The notes: generated by a model from the sequence alone, not told the origin. Shown: positions 15,209 through 23,372, counted from the stretch's first letter. The stretch: DNA of 64,000 nt from Kumtagia sp964244725 (GCA_964244725.1 CAXTJQ010000019.1:7918-71917), one strand, 5' to 3'. Translations and numbers: made by a program.

Positions 15209-17470
15209 TCAACGAGTCAGGTCGATGGCGTAGTGAGCCACATAGGCGTCGATCCTGCCGGTCGCGCCGATGTTCTCCCAGATGTCATGATTGCGCAGCG
15301 ACCAGAGCTGCCATGCCGGCCTGTTCGCGTGCTGCTTGGTGTGACGGGTGAGAGCCACCGCGCCGAGTTCCTCCTTCAGGAACTTCGCCAGCCTCGACCG
15401 CAGGCTCGACCTGCCGGAGAGCTTCGCAGGCACCGCCTGGACAAGATCGTCCACGCGCACCAGGTCGAAGTCGAACGGCGCTTCCCTGGCCTCGTAGAGG
15501 TCGAGCAGGAACGACTCGGCGTCGCCCATCGACATCCGCCGCATCGTCTCCTTGCCGGACGTCGCAGGCGCCACGCCATGACCGTTGAGCACGATCTGAC
15601 GCTGCGACAGGAAGTGCTTCACGAATGCAGCACCGCCGTTCTCCAGGTAGCCGAACAGGCGCTCGTAGTAGGCCGCCTCCTTCTTGACCGCAGGCGAGAA
15701 GACCACCATCCAGCGCCTGTCGCCGTGCTCGATCTTCAGCGCATCCTCATGATTGGTGAAACAGATGAAGTTGAGGTGATTGGGGATCGAATAGAGAGAG
15801 CAGTTCTTCTCCTCGATCCTGATCATCGGATCGGTGATGACAGGCTTCAGGCGGTTCGCCACCTCAAGCCTGCCGAGCGTCATCAGCTCCTCGACGATCG
15901 CCAGCTGCGCACCTTCCATCCAGTGAGTCCAACGAGACACGACCTCATCGTTCGAGGGCCGCACCACGTTCGGCCTGCCGATGATGCGTTCCATCAGGTT
16001 GCCGATCCAACTCTTGCCGGTCCCCTGCGATCCGCGCACCAGCAGGGCAAAATGGATCTTCTGGGCGGGCTTCTGGGTCAGCAGCGCCAGATAGTCGAGC
16101 ACCAGTTCACGGTCTGCCTCGTTCGGAAACAGAAAGGCCATGTGATCCAGGAAAGGCTTCACGTCGCCGAGCCTTGCCTCGACGCCAGACTTCCGCCAGA
16201 TGTTGTAGAGGCCAGTCGTTCCGCCATTCGGAAATTCAGGCGCTTCCGGCAGGTAGATCAGCCTCTCGAACTTCCTGATGGGAATGCGCGACTTCCAGAC
16301 GGCATTGAGGATTTCACCGTCAGGGTAGAGCCCGCCGTAGAGCGCCTTCCACTGGTCGGTGCGGTACTTCCTGCCGTCCTTGCGCCTGATGAACTGCATA
16401 GCCTCGGCGACGAAGACCCACTCGTCCCAAGTGCCTGAAGTGGCCGAGTCGGCAGGCGTTACCTCGGCATCATCGGGAAAGTCGTCCTCGGCAGCGACAC
16501 GACCGAGCGCCTCGATCGCCTCCCGCCGCTTCTCCGCAGGCAAGGCGGCGATCAGGGTCCTGACCGTGATCGCGCCAGGCTTCTCGGCAAGCGACTGCCA
16601 CCGACGCCTGATCCTCTCCTCGTCACCGGCGTAGGCGGGGTCGGACGTAGACCATGCGACGAAGACGTCCATGCCGCTTCCGCCGGTCGCATGGTGGCAA
16701 GACATCATCAGCTCCCGCCACTTCGTTTCGTCCTTGAAGGACGACACGTCGATCGTGTCCAGCCATTCCGCCAGCTTCTCGGGACCGACGAGCGCCGCTT
16801 CGCTGCTCGGTGGCGATGCAGAAGGCTTCGCAAGCGCGTTTAGGAGAGCCGTAGGCGCGTCGGGCGCCTCGGAAAGCGACAAAGCAAGCGCGTCGTCATC
16901 GAGGCGGTACGGCTTGCCGGTGTCGGGATGAATCGAGCCTGCCGCCACGACCTGGAAGCCGGCCGACTTGAACTCGATCCCCTCAAAGAGATCGAGCTTG
17001 CCCCGCACCGCCATATCGCCAGGCTTGCGCATGTAGATGTGCAGGCCGCCGCCGCCCGTCCTGACGAATGGCGCCTCGGGCAGACCGAAATCCGTCTTAA
17101 GCCGCGTCAATGGGTCATCGCCTGCGGCGAAGTGCCGGGGATCGACATCGATTACGAGGTCGATGTCGCGCAGGCGAACGCCGACATTGCCGCCCCTCGC
17201 TATGCGAACCTTGGCGTCGTCGAGCGAAAGGGGTGCGATCCGCCGCCAACCGCTTGCCACCGGCTTCTTGCCGTCGATCGCGATCAGTTCGTGACCGGCA
17301 AATGCGTGGCCGTCAAGCACGTCGGGGTCGTGCTTCGACGGCGTCTCGGACACCACAAGGGCGGCATCCTCAACGTTGTCGAAGTCGAACTCGACGGTCT
17401 TCTCCCAAGCTCCTGCGGGCGCGCCGATTCCCTCGGCGCGCCCTTCCTCATTTCCTATGAGCTCGCTCAT
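15209..17470 (-). CDS. PrimPol-type primase-polymerase fused to an SF3-like helicase
   Basis: A 753-aa replication protein. The N-terminal bifunctional primase/polymerase domain (about 45-200) shows the metal-binding D-x-D in VIDVDPRH (Asp108, Asp110) and the conserved histidine in GGGGLHIYM (His144). A helical linker follows. The C-terminal D5/VapE-like ATPase domain has Walker A GSQGTGKS at 480-487, Walker B-like AQLAIVEEL, and a sensor-type FICFTNHEDALKI. It would prime and unwind the element's own DNA after excision, as in P4 alpha and PICI primases. It overlaps the upstream HTH gene by 4 bp (ATGA), so the two are cotranslated. Confidence 0.9.
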   Translation of the reverse strand: MSELIGNEEGRAEGIGAPAGAWEKTVEFDFDNVEDAALVVSETPSKHDPDVLDGHAFAGHELIAIDGKKPVASGWRRIAPLSLDDAKVRIARGGNVGVRLRDIDLVIDVDPRHFAAGDDPLTRLKTDFGLPEAPFVRTGGGGLHIYMRKPGDMAVRGKLDLFEGIEFKSAGFQVVAAGSIHPDTGKPYRLDDDALALSLSEAPDAPTALLNALAKPSASPPSSEAALVGPEKLAEWLDTIDVSSFKDETKWRELMMSCHHATGGSGMDVFVAWSTSDPAYAGDEERIRRRWQSLAEKPGAITVRTLIAALPAEKRREAIEALGRVAAEDDFPDDAEVTPADSATSGTWDEWVFVAEAMQFIRRKDGRKYRTDQWKALYGGLYPDGEILNAVWKSRIPIRKFERLIYLPEAPEFPNGGTTGLYNIWRKSGVEARLGDVKPFLDHMAFLFPNEADRELVLDYLALLTQKPAQKIHFALLVRGSQGTGKSWIGNLMERIIGRPNVVRPSNDEVVSRWTHWMEGAQLAIVEELMTLGRLEVANRLKPVITDPMIRIEEKNCSLYSIPNHLNFICFTNHEDALKIEHGDRRWMVVFSPAVKKEAAYYERLFGYLENGGAAFVKHFLSQRQIVLNGHGVAPATSGKETMRRMSMGDAESFLLDLYEAREAPFDFDLVRVDDLVQAVPAKLSGRSSLRSRLAKFLKEELGAVALTRHTKQHANRPAWQLWSLRNHDIWENIGATGRIDAYVAHYAIDLTR

Positions 17471-17706
17471 CGACCGTCCTCCCCGCGCACGAAAGCGTTG
17501 AGGTCGTCGATGTGATAGCGAATCGACTTCCCGTGGATGACGTGATAGCGAGGCCCGTCACCGCGAGCGCGCCACGAGCGCAAGGTTCCGGCCGTGCAGG
17601 CGAGGTAGGCGGCCGCGGTTTCGGTATTGAGCCAAGGCGAATTGGCGTCCTTCAAGACGCGCGTGAACGTCTCTCCAAAGGTTTCGGTCTTCAGGTTCTC
17701 TGGCAT
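17467..17706 (-). CDS. AlpA/excisionase-like helix-turn-helix protein (79 aa)
   Basis: Starts MPENLKTETFGETFTRVLKD at 17706 with GGAGG nine bases upstream; the longer open frame has an Arg-rich artefactual leader. SPWLNTETAAAYLACTAGTL, RSWRARGDGPRYHVI and SIRYHIDDLNAFV are the MerR-type HTH_17 fold used by AlpA regulators and excisionases. It lies between the second HTH_17 gene and the primase, to which it is coupled by an ATGA overlap. Likely role: recombination directionality or activation of replication genes. Confidence 0.85.
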   Translation of the reverse strand: MPENLKTETFGETFTRVLKDANSPWLNTETAAAYLACTAGTLRSWRARGDGPRYHVIHGKSIRYHIDDLNAFVRGEDGR

Positions 17707-17866
17707 GGAATAGACCTCCGATCGGCCGTACGGCAGCGCCGCCGGCGAATTGCAGACAGGTTTCTGTCTGAGGAGGACCGGGATCACCCCGGTCACGCGC
17801 CTGCCGAAACCGGCTCCTCGTGGCGCGCGTCGTCTAATGATCACCGATCGGCGTCGAGCGGCATCA

Positions 17867-18229
17867 TTACTTCTCGTCGCCCTCACGATGGGGCTTGACA
17901 AAGTTCGGCGCGCACGCGCCGGCCCGCACATAGGCGTCGAGGTCGTCCACATGGTAGCGGACGAACTTGTCATTCACGACATGGAAGAGCGGCCCTTCGG
18001 CCTTCGACCGCCAACCTCGCAAGGTGCCGGGCTCCTTCCTGAGATAGCGTGCGGCCTCCTCAGTGTCGAACCACGGGCTGTATCGCTGGGTCTCCAGCAT
18101 CCGCCGAACAATGTCCTCGACCTCGGAAATCGGCACGCGGCCGGTCCTGGTCGCAGGCTTTTCGACGAGGCGGGAGGTCGGCACGACCAACTTCTTCGAT
18201 CCAGCAGATCGGGCGGGCTTACGCGGCAT
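17867..18229 (-). CDS. Second AlpA/excisionase-like helix-turn-helix protein (120 aa)
   Basis: Starts MPRKPARSAGSKKLVVPTSR at 18229, overlapping the integrase stop by 11 bp, with AGAGG upstream. A basic N-terminal tail of about 35 residues precedes an HTH_17 domain (SPWFDTEEAARYLRKEPGTL, RGWRSKAEGPLFHVV, FVRYHVDDLDAYV) paralogous to the 79-aa neighbour, with the same SPW, GTLR.W and RYH.DDL.A.V pattern. Cotranslation with the integrase suggests a directionality factor. Two divergent HTH_17 copies in tandem are notable. Confidence 0.83.
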   Translation of the reverse strand: MPRKPARSAGSKKLVVPTSRLVEKPATRTGRVPISEVEDIVRRMLETQRYSPWFDTEEAARYLRKEPGTLRGWRSKAEGPLFHVVNDKFVRYHVDDLDAYVRAGACAPNFVKPHREGDEK

Positions 18230-19385
18230 CGCGAGCCTCTTCGATTTGCGCAACCGGCGCGGGGAGCTTGCGGGCGCCAACAATCCTGTCTTCCAGCGCC
18301 TGCGCATGAGGCCGAAGGTGTTCGACGAGATGTTCGGCGTGGACGTATCCGCCGGACGCGCCGGGAAGCCGCTGGCCGAGAAGCAGGGCGCTTTCGGCAT
18401 AGGGCACGCCCGACGCGATGAAGAGCGTGCGGGCATGGTGACGATATTCATGCGGGCTCGGCAGGTCGGCGCCCTGCTTCGGCTCGGTGACGTGTCCGCA
18501 TTCGCTGGTGGGCGATGGCCACAGCCACGGATTGTTCAAGGGCATGTCGTGGGCAAGCCGTGCCTTGATCATGCCCGCGAGCCACGTGCCCATGGGGAAC
18601 AGCATCCGGCCGCCGGTCTTCATGTGGTTGAAGACGAGTACACCCTTCTCGAAGTCGACATCGGCACGGCGGACCTGAAGGATGGACGACCTGCGGGCGC
18701 CGGTCAGGAGCATGGCGCGGTGGACATCCCGCCGGATCGGCGACAATTCTTCCGTTGCTTCCCACCAGGCCGGAAGGTCGAGCCCGTCGACCTCGCGCCG
18801 CTTCGGCATGGGGATACGGATGGTTGTGACCGGGTTCGAAGCGATCGTCTCGTCCATACGCATCGCCGTGTTGATCACGGCCCGCAAGGTGCGCATCACG
18901 CCGGAGGCGGTGGTCTGGCCGCTCCTCTCGCGAAGCCGGTCGTAGATGTCCCGCACCTCGGATCGGCTGAGGTCGGTCACGGCCCGGTTCCTGTAGCGGG
19001 CGAGATAGTGGTCGACGTGGTAGCGGTAGCTCTCCGACGTAGCCTCGCGAAAGGTCTTTTCGCCGAGATGGGCATCGAGGGCGGCGGCGACGGTGATGCC
19101 GCTCTCCTCCGGCTTGGCAGTGGGATCGATGCCGGACTGGATTTGCGACATGATCGCCTTGGCCCGGTTGCGGGCCTCGCGAAGGCCGATGCGATCCACA
19201 CGGTCGATTTTCACCCGCACCGTCCGGACGTGCCGGCCGTTGCGTCGGACATCGCCTTGGACGGCGTAGGTCTTGGTGGTGGCATGGCAAACGACCATCA
19301 GGCCCTTCACCTGTTCGTCGCGCCAGATGCCGGAGCCGAGTGCGAGGTCGCGGATGCGGGCCTCGGTGAGGTTCAGGACAGCCAT
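18219..19385 (-). CDS. Tyrosine site-specific integrase (P4-like)
   Basis: A 388-aa phage-type recombinase. The N-terminal DUF4102-like arm-binding part is followed by a SAM-like core-binding domain (about 95-190) and a catalytic domain with Arg231 (TGARRSSIL), the H-x-x-R pair His312/Arg315 (PHEYRHHART) and the nucleophile Tyr347 (GGYVHAEHL). The usual second histidine position reads Gln338 (LLGQRLPG), an uncommon substitution. It lies 150 bp inside attR and presumably integrates the element into tRNA-Arg(CCT). A GGAG site precedes the ATG at 19385. Confidence 0.93.
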   Translation of the reverse strand: MAVLNLTEARIRDLALGSGIWRDEQVKGLMVVCHATTKTYAVQGDVRRNGRHVRTVRVKIDRVDRIGLREARNRAKAIMSQIQSGIDPTAKPEESGITVAAALDAHLGEKTFREATSESYRYHVDHYLARYRNRAVTDLSRSEVRDIYDRLRERSGQTTASGVMRTLRAVINTAMRMDETIASNPVTTIRIPMPKRREVDGLDLPAWWEATEELSPIRRDVHRAMLLTGARRSSILQVRRADVDFEKGVLVFNHMKTGGRMLFPMGTWLAGMIKARLAHDMPLNNPWLWPSPTSECGHVTEPKQGADLPSPHEYRHHARTLFIASGVPYAESALLLGQRLPGASGGYVHAEHLVEHLRPHAQALEDRIVGARKLPAPVAQIEEARDAA

Positions 19386-19535
19386 TTTCGTCTTCTCCGG
19401 AGCACTGTTCAGAGCACCGTACGGAGACCTTTACGGATCAGCGTACATCGACGATGATGTCGCGTAAGAGCATGTCCGCGAACCAATAATCAGCGGTTTC
19501 TTGTTATCTATCAGCAGCTTCGCGCGCGTTTCCTA

Positions 19536-19576
19536 AATCTTGAGGCCACTGGTTCGAATCCAGTCGGGATCGCCAG
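19536..19576 (+). repeat. attR: 41-bp direct repeat of the tRNA-Arg 3' end
   Basis: Identical over 41 bases to 6786-6826. Immediately 5' the sequence resembles but does not match the tRNA (TCCTAAATC against TCCTAATC) and the rest of the cloverleaf is absent, so this is an attachment-site remnant, not a tRNA gene. It marks the right boundary of the element. Confidence 0.93.
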
Positions 19577-19604
19577 TATCGGCATAGAAGGCTTGGGTTT
19601 CCGC

Positions 19605-20009
19605 TCAAGCGCTTCCGACGGCGGTCTCGATGTCCGAGATCGAGTGTCCGGCCAGATCCTTTGCGATTTCGCCTCGCAACACGGCCGTGAGTTTCTGGTG
19701 ATAGTGCTTTCGCATCTCGCCGAGGGTTCGTGGCGCGGCGATAACGACGAGATCCGCGACCTTGCCCTCCAGGACCTGCTTGTTGAGCAGACCGGAAACC
19801 CCGGCGGCAAATCCGTCCTCCGCGAGCTGGCTGTCGTCCGGGTTTGCCGAACTGCTTTGATGCCGCGCTCCCGACCCCTTGTTGTCGTTGCTCACCTCGC
19901 CGGCCGAGAACGGGACGAGCGACAAACTCGCCTCGTCGCCCGTGTTGTGAAAGAGCTTCATTTTCTCGCCGTCCGCGACGGCGACGAGCGCGCCTTTGGG
20001 AAGATTCAC
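19605..20009 (-). CDS. Host attachment family protein (134 aa)
   Basis: Starts at a GTG at 20009 behind GGAGA (MNLPKGALVAVADGEKMKLF). The pattern of this start, then VSGLLNKQVLEGKVADLVVI, AAPRTLGEMRKHYHQKL and the C-terminal IAKDLAGHSISDIETAV matches the Host_attach (PF10116) family, named after Agrobacterium attachment-locus proteins; the biochemical role is unknown. It lies directly outside attR and belongs to the chromosome. Confidence 0.85.
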   Translation of the reverse strand: MNLPKGALVAVADGEKMKLFHNTGDEASLSLVPFSAGEVSNDNKGSGARHQSSSANPDDSQLAEDGFAAGVSGLLNKQVLEGKVADLVVIAAPRTLGEMRKHYHQKLTAVLRGEIAKDLAGHSISDIETAVGSA

Positions 20010-20120
20010 GTGGTTCTCCAGAATAGGCCGCGAAAATAAAGAGCGTGCGGCGCCAGGGGCGCGAAAGCCGCCCGTCGTCCCCTAACTCTCGTGCGCGCAT
20101 TTGGATGCGCCCCATCTTGC

Positions 20121-20525
20121 TCACGCCGGCTTGAAGGCAAGCGCGACGCCGTTGATGCAGTAACGCAGATGCGTCGGCGGTGGACCGTCATCGAAAACAT
20201 GGCCGAGATGGCTGCCACAGGTTGCGCAATGCACTTCGGTGCGCGTCATGCCGAAGCTTCTGTCGGTCGTCGTTTCAACCGCGCCATCGATGGGCGTGTT
20301 GAAGCTTGGCCAGCCGGTTCCGCTTTCGAACTTGACCTTCGTCTCGAACAGCGGACTGTCGCAGCCGACGCACGAGAACGTGCCCGCCCGCTTTTCGCTG
20401 AGCAGCGCGCAGCTGCCGGCCCGTTCCGTGCCATGACCGCGCATGACGGCATATTGCTCCGGCGTCAGCATCGTGCGCCAATCAGCGTCAGAATGCGTGA
20501 CCGGGTAGACCTTCATCGTGTCCAT
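20121..20525 (-). CDS. msrB: Peptide-methionine (R)-S-oxide reductase MsrB
   Basis: Reduces the R-diastereomer of methionine sulfoxide in oxidised proteins. The 134-aa protein has the MsrB core: two CxxC zinc pairs (SCVGCDSPL and VHCATCGSHLGH), FESGTGWPSFNTPI, and the C-terminal HLRYCINGVALAF with the catalytic Cys. Starts at the ATG at 20525 behind GGAGA. Length is normal for a stand-alone MsrB. Confidence 0.95.
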   Translation of the reverse strand: MDTMKVYPVTHSDADWRTMLTPEQYAVMRGHGTERAGSCALLSEKRAGTFSCVGCDSPLFETKVKFESGTGWPSFNTPIDGAVETTTDRSFGMTRTEVHCATCGSHLGHVFDDGPPPTHLRYCINGVALAFKPA

Positions 20526-20607
20526 GCTGTTTCTCCGCTCGAATGGTGAATGGCGCTAAGATAGGCGCGCGCCACGCTCGATCAATCGCATCGCGTCGGC
20601 CTGACGA

Positions 20608-21444
20608 TCACTCCACGCCCATGACCAAGCCCTCGATGTCGTGCTTCTGCGTCACCGGCGCGAGTTCGTCGACGACCCGGCACACGAGGTGGTCGCGCAC
20701 GATGGCGGGCAGCGCGTCGATATAGTCTTGCGTAACCATCAAATCGTGAAGCTTGTCGTGCCCCGCCCCAGGCGCGTCGACGCCGAGCACCATCACCGGC
20801 CGCGCGATCGGCGAGGGATGCGCCGTCCCGCGATGCACCGTCAGCGCCGAGCGGCAGGAGATGTCGCCCATTTGCGGGTATTTCTTCACGCCGCGCGAGG
20901 CGAACCGGTCCCAGCTATCCTTCTCTGGAAACATTTCGTGCTTCCAGCCGCGGCCATCGTCATAAAGCGTGCCGGGCGCGATCTCGAACGGCCCCATATC
21001 CTCGGTCACGTCGACCCCCGTCAGATTAAAGGCCAGCGAGGTGATCTGCCGGCCGTCGTAGGTCTGCGGCGGCGACGGGAAATCGCGGTGCCACGGCTGG
21101 TTCTTGGCGCCTTGGAATGGCGTGTCGAAACCGATTTCGACGATCTGATAATGCGGTCCGAGGGCAGCCGTGCACATCGCGATCACCCACGGATGCGAAG
21201 CGAGTTCCACGAAGCCGCCAAATTCCTGCGGATGGATCTCGACATACCATCGCCGGGGTCCCCGCCCGACCGCGCCGCCCGGGCGCTGGATCGCCTTCCA
21301 GAAAGCGGTCATCATGTCTTCGCGCATCGCTTCCGTGAAGCCGCGCGAGAAAGCGCCCTTCTTGCCCACGATGCCATCGGTGCGCAGCGTTTCGACATCG
21401 GCGGCGACATCTGTCGATACAGCCGCCATTCCGTGGATCGTCAT
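20608..21444 (-). CDS. Phytanoyl-CoA dioxygenase family protein
   Basis: A 278-aa Fe(II)/2-oxoglutarate oxygenase fold. The metal-binding H-x-D is in QPWHRDFPSPPQ, the distal histidine in ALTVHRGTAHPS, and an arginine for the 2-oxoglutarate carboxylate follows in SPIARPVMVLGV. I start at the ATG at 21444 (MTIHGMAAVS), which has GGAGACGAG upstream; an ATG four codons earlier lies almost on top of its putative ribosome site. The substrate cannot be predicted; relatives hydroxylate varied small molecules. Confidence 0.85.
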   Translation of the reverse strand: MTIHGMAAVSTDVAADVETLRTDGIVGKKGAFSRGFTEAMREDMMTAFWKAIQRPGGAVGRGPRRWYVEIHPQEFGGFVELASHPWVIAMCTAALGPHYQIVEIGFDTPFQGAKNQPWHRDFPSPPQTYDGRQITSLAFNLTGVDVTEDMGPFEIAPGTLYDDGRGWKHEMFPEKDSWDRFASRGVKKYPQMGDISCRSALTVHRGTAHPSPIARPVMVLGVDAPGAGHDKLHDLMVTQDYIDALPAIVRDHLVCRVVDELAPVTQKHDIEGLVMGVE

Positions 21445-21532
21445 GCTCGTCTCCATCCCCTGGGGAGGCCGTCCTGAAGCCGGCCCTGCGCATCATTTTA
21501 GGTATTGGCTGGCGCTCGGCAAGCCGCAACGC

Positions 21533-21883
21533 TCAACCCGTCCCCGTGAATGCCGAACCAGCCACCAGCAGCCATCCGGCGATCATCAGCAGGCCGCCGC
21601 CCGGCGCCGAATAGGCAAACAGCCCGCCGCCGAGCAGGTCGCGGGCGCAAAGGTCGCCACAAAACAGGACCAGTCCCGCCAGTAGGACGAACCCGCCGAT
21701 CTTGGCGAGCGGCTGCGGCAGGAGCGCTGTTGCGATCAGGGCCGGCGCATGCGTCGCGAGGAAGCTCGCCGCGATGCCGAGATTCGCCCCGCCCCGATGC
21801 GCGGCGACCGCCGAGACGCCGACGCCGAGCGCGCCGACAATGCCGCCGCAAAGGAGTATCGCGCGATCCGCTCCGGTCATCAT
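21533..21883 (-). CDS. DUF423 family membrane protein
   Basis: A 116-aa protein with about four hydrophobic segments. The family pattern is visible: GALGVGVSAVAAH near the start, HAPALIATALL, LFCGDLCARDLLGG, and a C-terminal APGGGLLMIAGWLLVAGSAF. DUF423 proteins (E. coli YgdD type) are inner-membrane proteins without known function. Confidence 0.88.
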   Translation of the reverse strand: MMTGADRAILLCGGIVGALGVGVSAVAAHRGGANLGIAASFLATHAPALIATALLPQPLAKIGGFVLLAGLVLFCGDLCARDLLGGGLFAYSAPGGGLLMIAGWLLVAGSAFTGTG

Positions 21884-22011
21884 GAGTCTGCCCTTGCGCC
21901 AGTCACCCTATCCCGCGCTATGCGCTCAACGCGATGGCGTTGCGGCAAAATTTCTCGCCAAGCGCGGTCGTACGGCATACAACGCGAGAGGATTTCCGAG
22001 GAGACATATCC

Positions 22012-22296
22012 ATGGCGCCCACGACACGCCGGCCGAAGGACCCGATGGCGGCGGCGGAGGCCATGTTCGGCCGAAAGGCGGCGCCTGCTCCGACGACCGC
22101 CATGGCGCCAGCCGTTCCGGCAGCCCGCGAATCGGTGACGCTCAGGATCGACAGCGACGTGTTGGAGAGATTTCAGGCCGACGGCCCGGGCTGGCAGGAT
22201 CGGATGAACGCGGCCTTGCGCGTAGCTGCGGCTGTCGAGGCGCCGGACGAGAGCGGCAAGCGTCCGGAAGACTTGAACGCAACCAACGACGACTGA
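22012..22296 (+). CDS. BrnA-like antitoxin family protein, no toxin partner
   Basis: Starts MAPTTRRPKDPMAAAEAMFG at 22012, with GAGGAG in the leader. The C-terminal VTLRIDSDVLERFQADGPGW then QDRMNAALR is the ribbon-helix-helix-type end seen in BrnA antitoxins and related BrnA-like chromosomal proteins. A BrnT toxin would normally lie directly upstream; none does here, so this is an orphan or a stand-alone regulator. Confidence 0.75.
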   Translation: MAPTTRRPKDPMAAAEAMFGRKAAPAPTTAMAPAVPAARESVTLRIDSDVLERFQADGPGWQDRMNAALRVAAAVEAPDESGKRPEDLNATNDD

Positions 22297-22380
22297 ACGG
22301 CAAAAAGGCTTGCGGAATTCCGGCGGGCCTCGCTGCGGCTGAATTGCGGTGACGGTGAGGGCGGCCGCGGCGTGGCCCGT

Positions 22381-22524
22381 TTACGAGCGGCCGCGTGTGG
22401 CGACGGCCGAGATTTCCGAGCGCGTGATGCCGAGATCGGTCAGCTCGCGGTTCGAAAGGCGGCTCAGTTCATTGACGGTGTCGCGGTAACGGCGCCAGGT
22501 GCGATAATTGCGGAGGAGGTTCAT
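22381..22524 (-). CDS. DUF1127 small protein (47 aa)
   Basis: Read directly from the minus strand: ATG at 22524, TAA at 22383-22381. MNLLRNYRTWRRYRDTVNEL followed by SRLSNRELTDLGITRSEI is the DUF1127 (YjiS-like) signature: basic start, then L..L.....L.DLGI.R. Short arginine-rich DUF1127 proteins in alphaproteobacteria have been linked to RNA turnover and phosphate or stress phenotypes; the role here is unknown. A purine-rich AGAAAGAGAA leader precedes the start. Confidence 0.88.
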   Translation of the reverse strand: MNLLRNYRTWRRYRDTVNELSRLSNRELTDLGITRSEISAVATRGRS

Positions 22525-22675
22525 GGCAATTCTCTTTCTTGTTCTTACGAGTGCAATTTTCTTATCCGGCTTACATAAGCAGGCGACAGCTCAAACGGAA
22601 TTGGCGCGATTGCATACCGGAAATGCACAAATGCCGGGCCATTTGCCCGCCAAATGACGGGGAATTGCAAATTTA

Positions 22676-23302
22676 TTAATCTTTTGCGGAATGTTCCGTG
22701 GATGTGACGCCGTCGCAGAACCTCTCGACGATAAAGGTGATTTGCGCGGCGATCTGGTCTTCGGAGACGGCCGTGAATCGACCGTTCTGTCCGAGCATGA
22801 CGATGCCGTGGACCGCCGAGAACAGGCCGCGCGCGATCAGCAGCCGGCTTTCGTCGCCCGAGTCAGGCATCAATGTGTGGAGCGGAGCCACGACGTGGGC
22901 CATCAGCCGCGCATTCTCGGCATGCTGCCGTTCGCTAAGTGCTTCGTCGGCCGACCGCAATTCGAAGATCGCGGACCAGAGAAGATTGTTTTCCGTGACG
23001 AATGCCAGATAGGTCAGGCCAAGCAGCACCAATTGACGCTTCGGATCGCTGGCGGCCTGGTCTCCAGCGAACGCGTCCGCGACCGCTGCCTCAAGCCGTA
23101 CCGCGGTGCGCGAGTTCACGGCTGCGGCGAGCGCATCCATATCCCTGAAACTATTGTAGATGGCGCCGACTGCGCAGCCGGCTTCGGCGGCGACCTCGCG
23201 CGCCGTCAGGCCCTTGATGCCGTTGGCCTCCATTTTGCGCTCGGCAACGTCGATCAGCAATGCCCGCAAAACCTCGCGCCGCTTCTCTGTCGCTCTGGCC
23301 AA
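22676..23302 (-). CDS. TetR-family transcriptional regulator
   Basis: The N-terminal HTH (REVLRALLIDVAERKMEANG, GLTAREVAAEAGCAVGAIYN, SFRDMDALAAAV) is a typical TetR DNA-binding domain; the rest is a helical ligand/dimerisation domain. I place the start at the TTG at 23302 (reading ARATEKRREVL) because a GGAGAAGGGTGGA run precedes it and the open frame further upstream crosses two operator-like palindromes. Length about 208 aa. It is probably autoregulatory; its effector is unknown. The L,D-transpeptidase gene lies upstream in the same direction. Confidence 0.82.
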   Translation of the reverse strand: MARATEKRREVLRALLIDVAERKMEANGIKGLTAREVAAEAGCAVGAIYNSFRDMDALAAAVNSRTAVRLEAAVADAFAGDQAASDPKRQLVLLGLTYLAFVTENNLLWSAIFELRSADEALSERQHAENARLMAHVVAPLHTLMPDSGDESRLLIARGLFSAVHGIVMLGQNGRFTAVSEDQIAAQITFIVERFCDGVTSTEHSAKD

Positions 23303-23320
23303 TCCACCCTTCTCCAAATA

Positions 23321-23334
23321 TGAACATTGTTCAA
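23321..23334. promoter_or_regulatory. TetR operator-like palindrome 1
   Basis: TGAACATTGTTCAA, whose complement reads TTGAACAATGTTCA, lies 19 bases upstream of the proposed TTG start of the TetR gene. It matches the second site at 23373-23387 in both half-sites. Confidence 0.65.
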
Positions 23335-23372
23335 ATATCGCTTGACTTGGCTGTCCGAAGGCCACAAATATC

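Larger units (their letters stand above)
6786..19576. mobile_element. Integrated element in tRNA-Arg(CCT), phage-satellite-like
   Basis: About 12.8 kb bounded by a 41-bp direct repeat of the tRNA-Arg 3' end. A tyrosine integrase (18219-19385) lies just inside the right copy, with two AlpA/excisionase-like HTH genes beside it and a PrimPol-helicase following. Further left are a terminase-small-like gene, an HK97-gp10-like gene, and several small genes without recognisable relatives. I find no large terminase, portal, major capsid, tail-tube, lysis or conjugation gene, so the element cannot build a particle alone. That gene content resembles PICI/P4-type satellites, or a badly eroded prophage. 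An AT-richer GHKL ATPase module sits at the end away from the integrase, the usual cargo position. At least one gene (13061-13599) is frameshifted, so the element may be decaying. Confidence 0.88.

Noticed and set aside
14170..15351. 393-codon plus-strand ORF in the gap of the element
   Set aside because: Low-complexity Arg/Pro/Ser composition typical of antisense GC-rich DNA; overlaps the terminase-small-like and primase genes; no ribosome site.
19504..19580. Second tRNA-Arg gene
   Set aside because: Only the 3' 41 bases match the tRNA; no acceptor 5' strand, D arm or complete anticodon stem is present. It is an attachment site.
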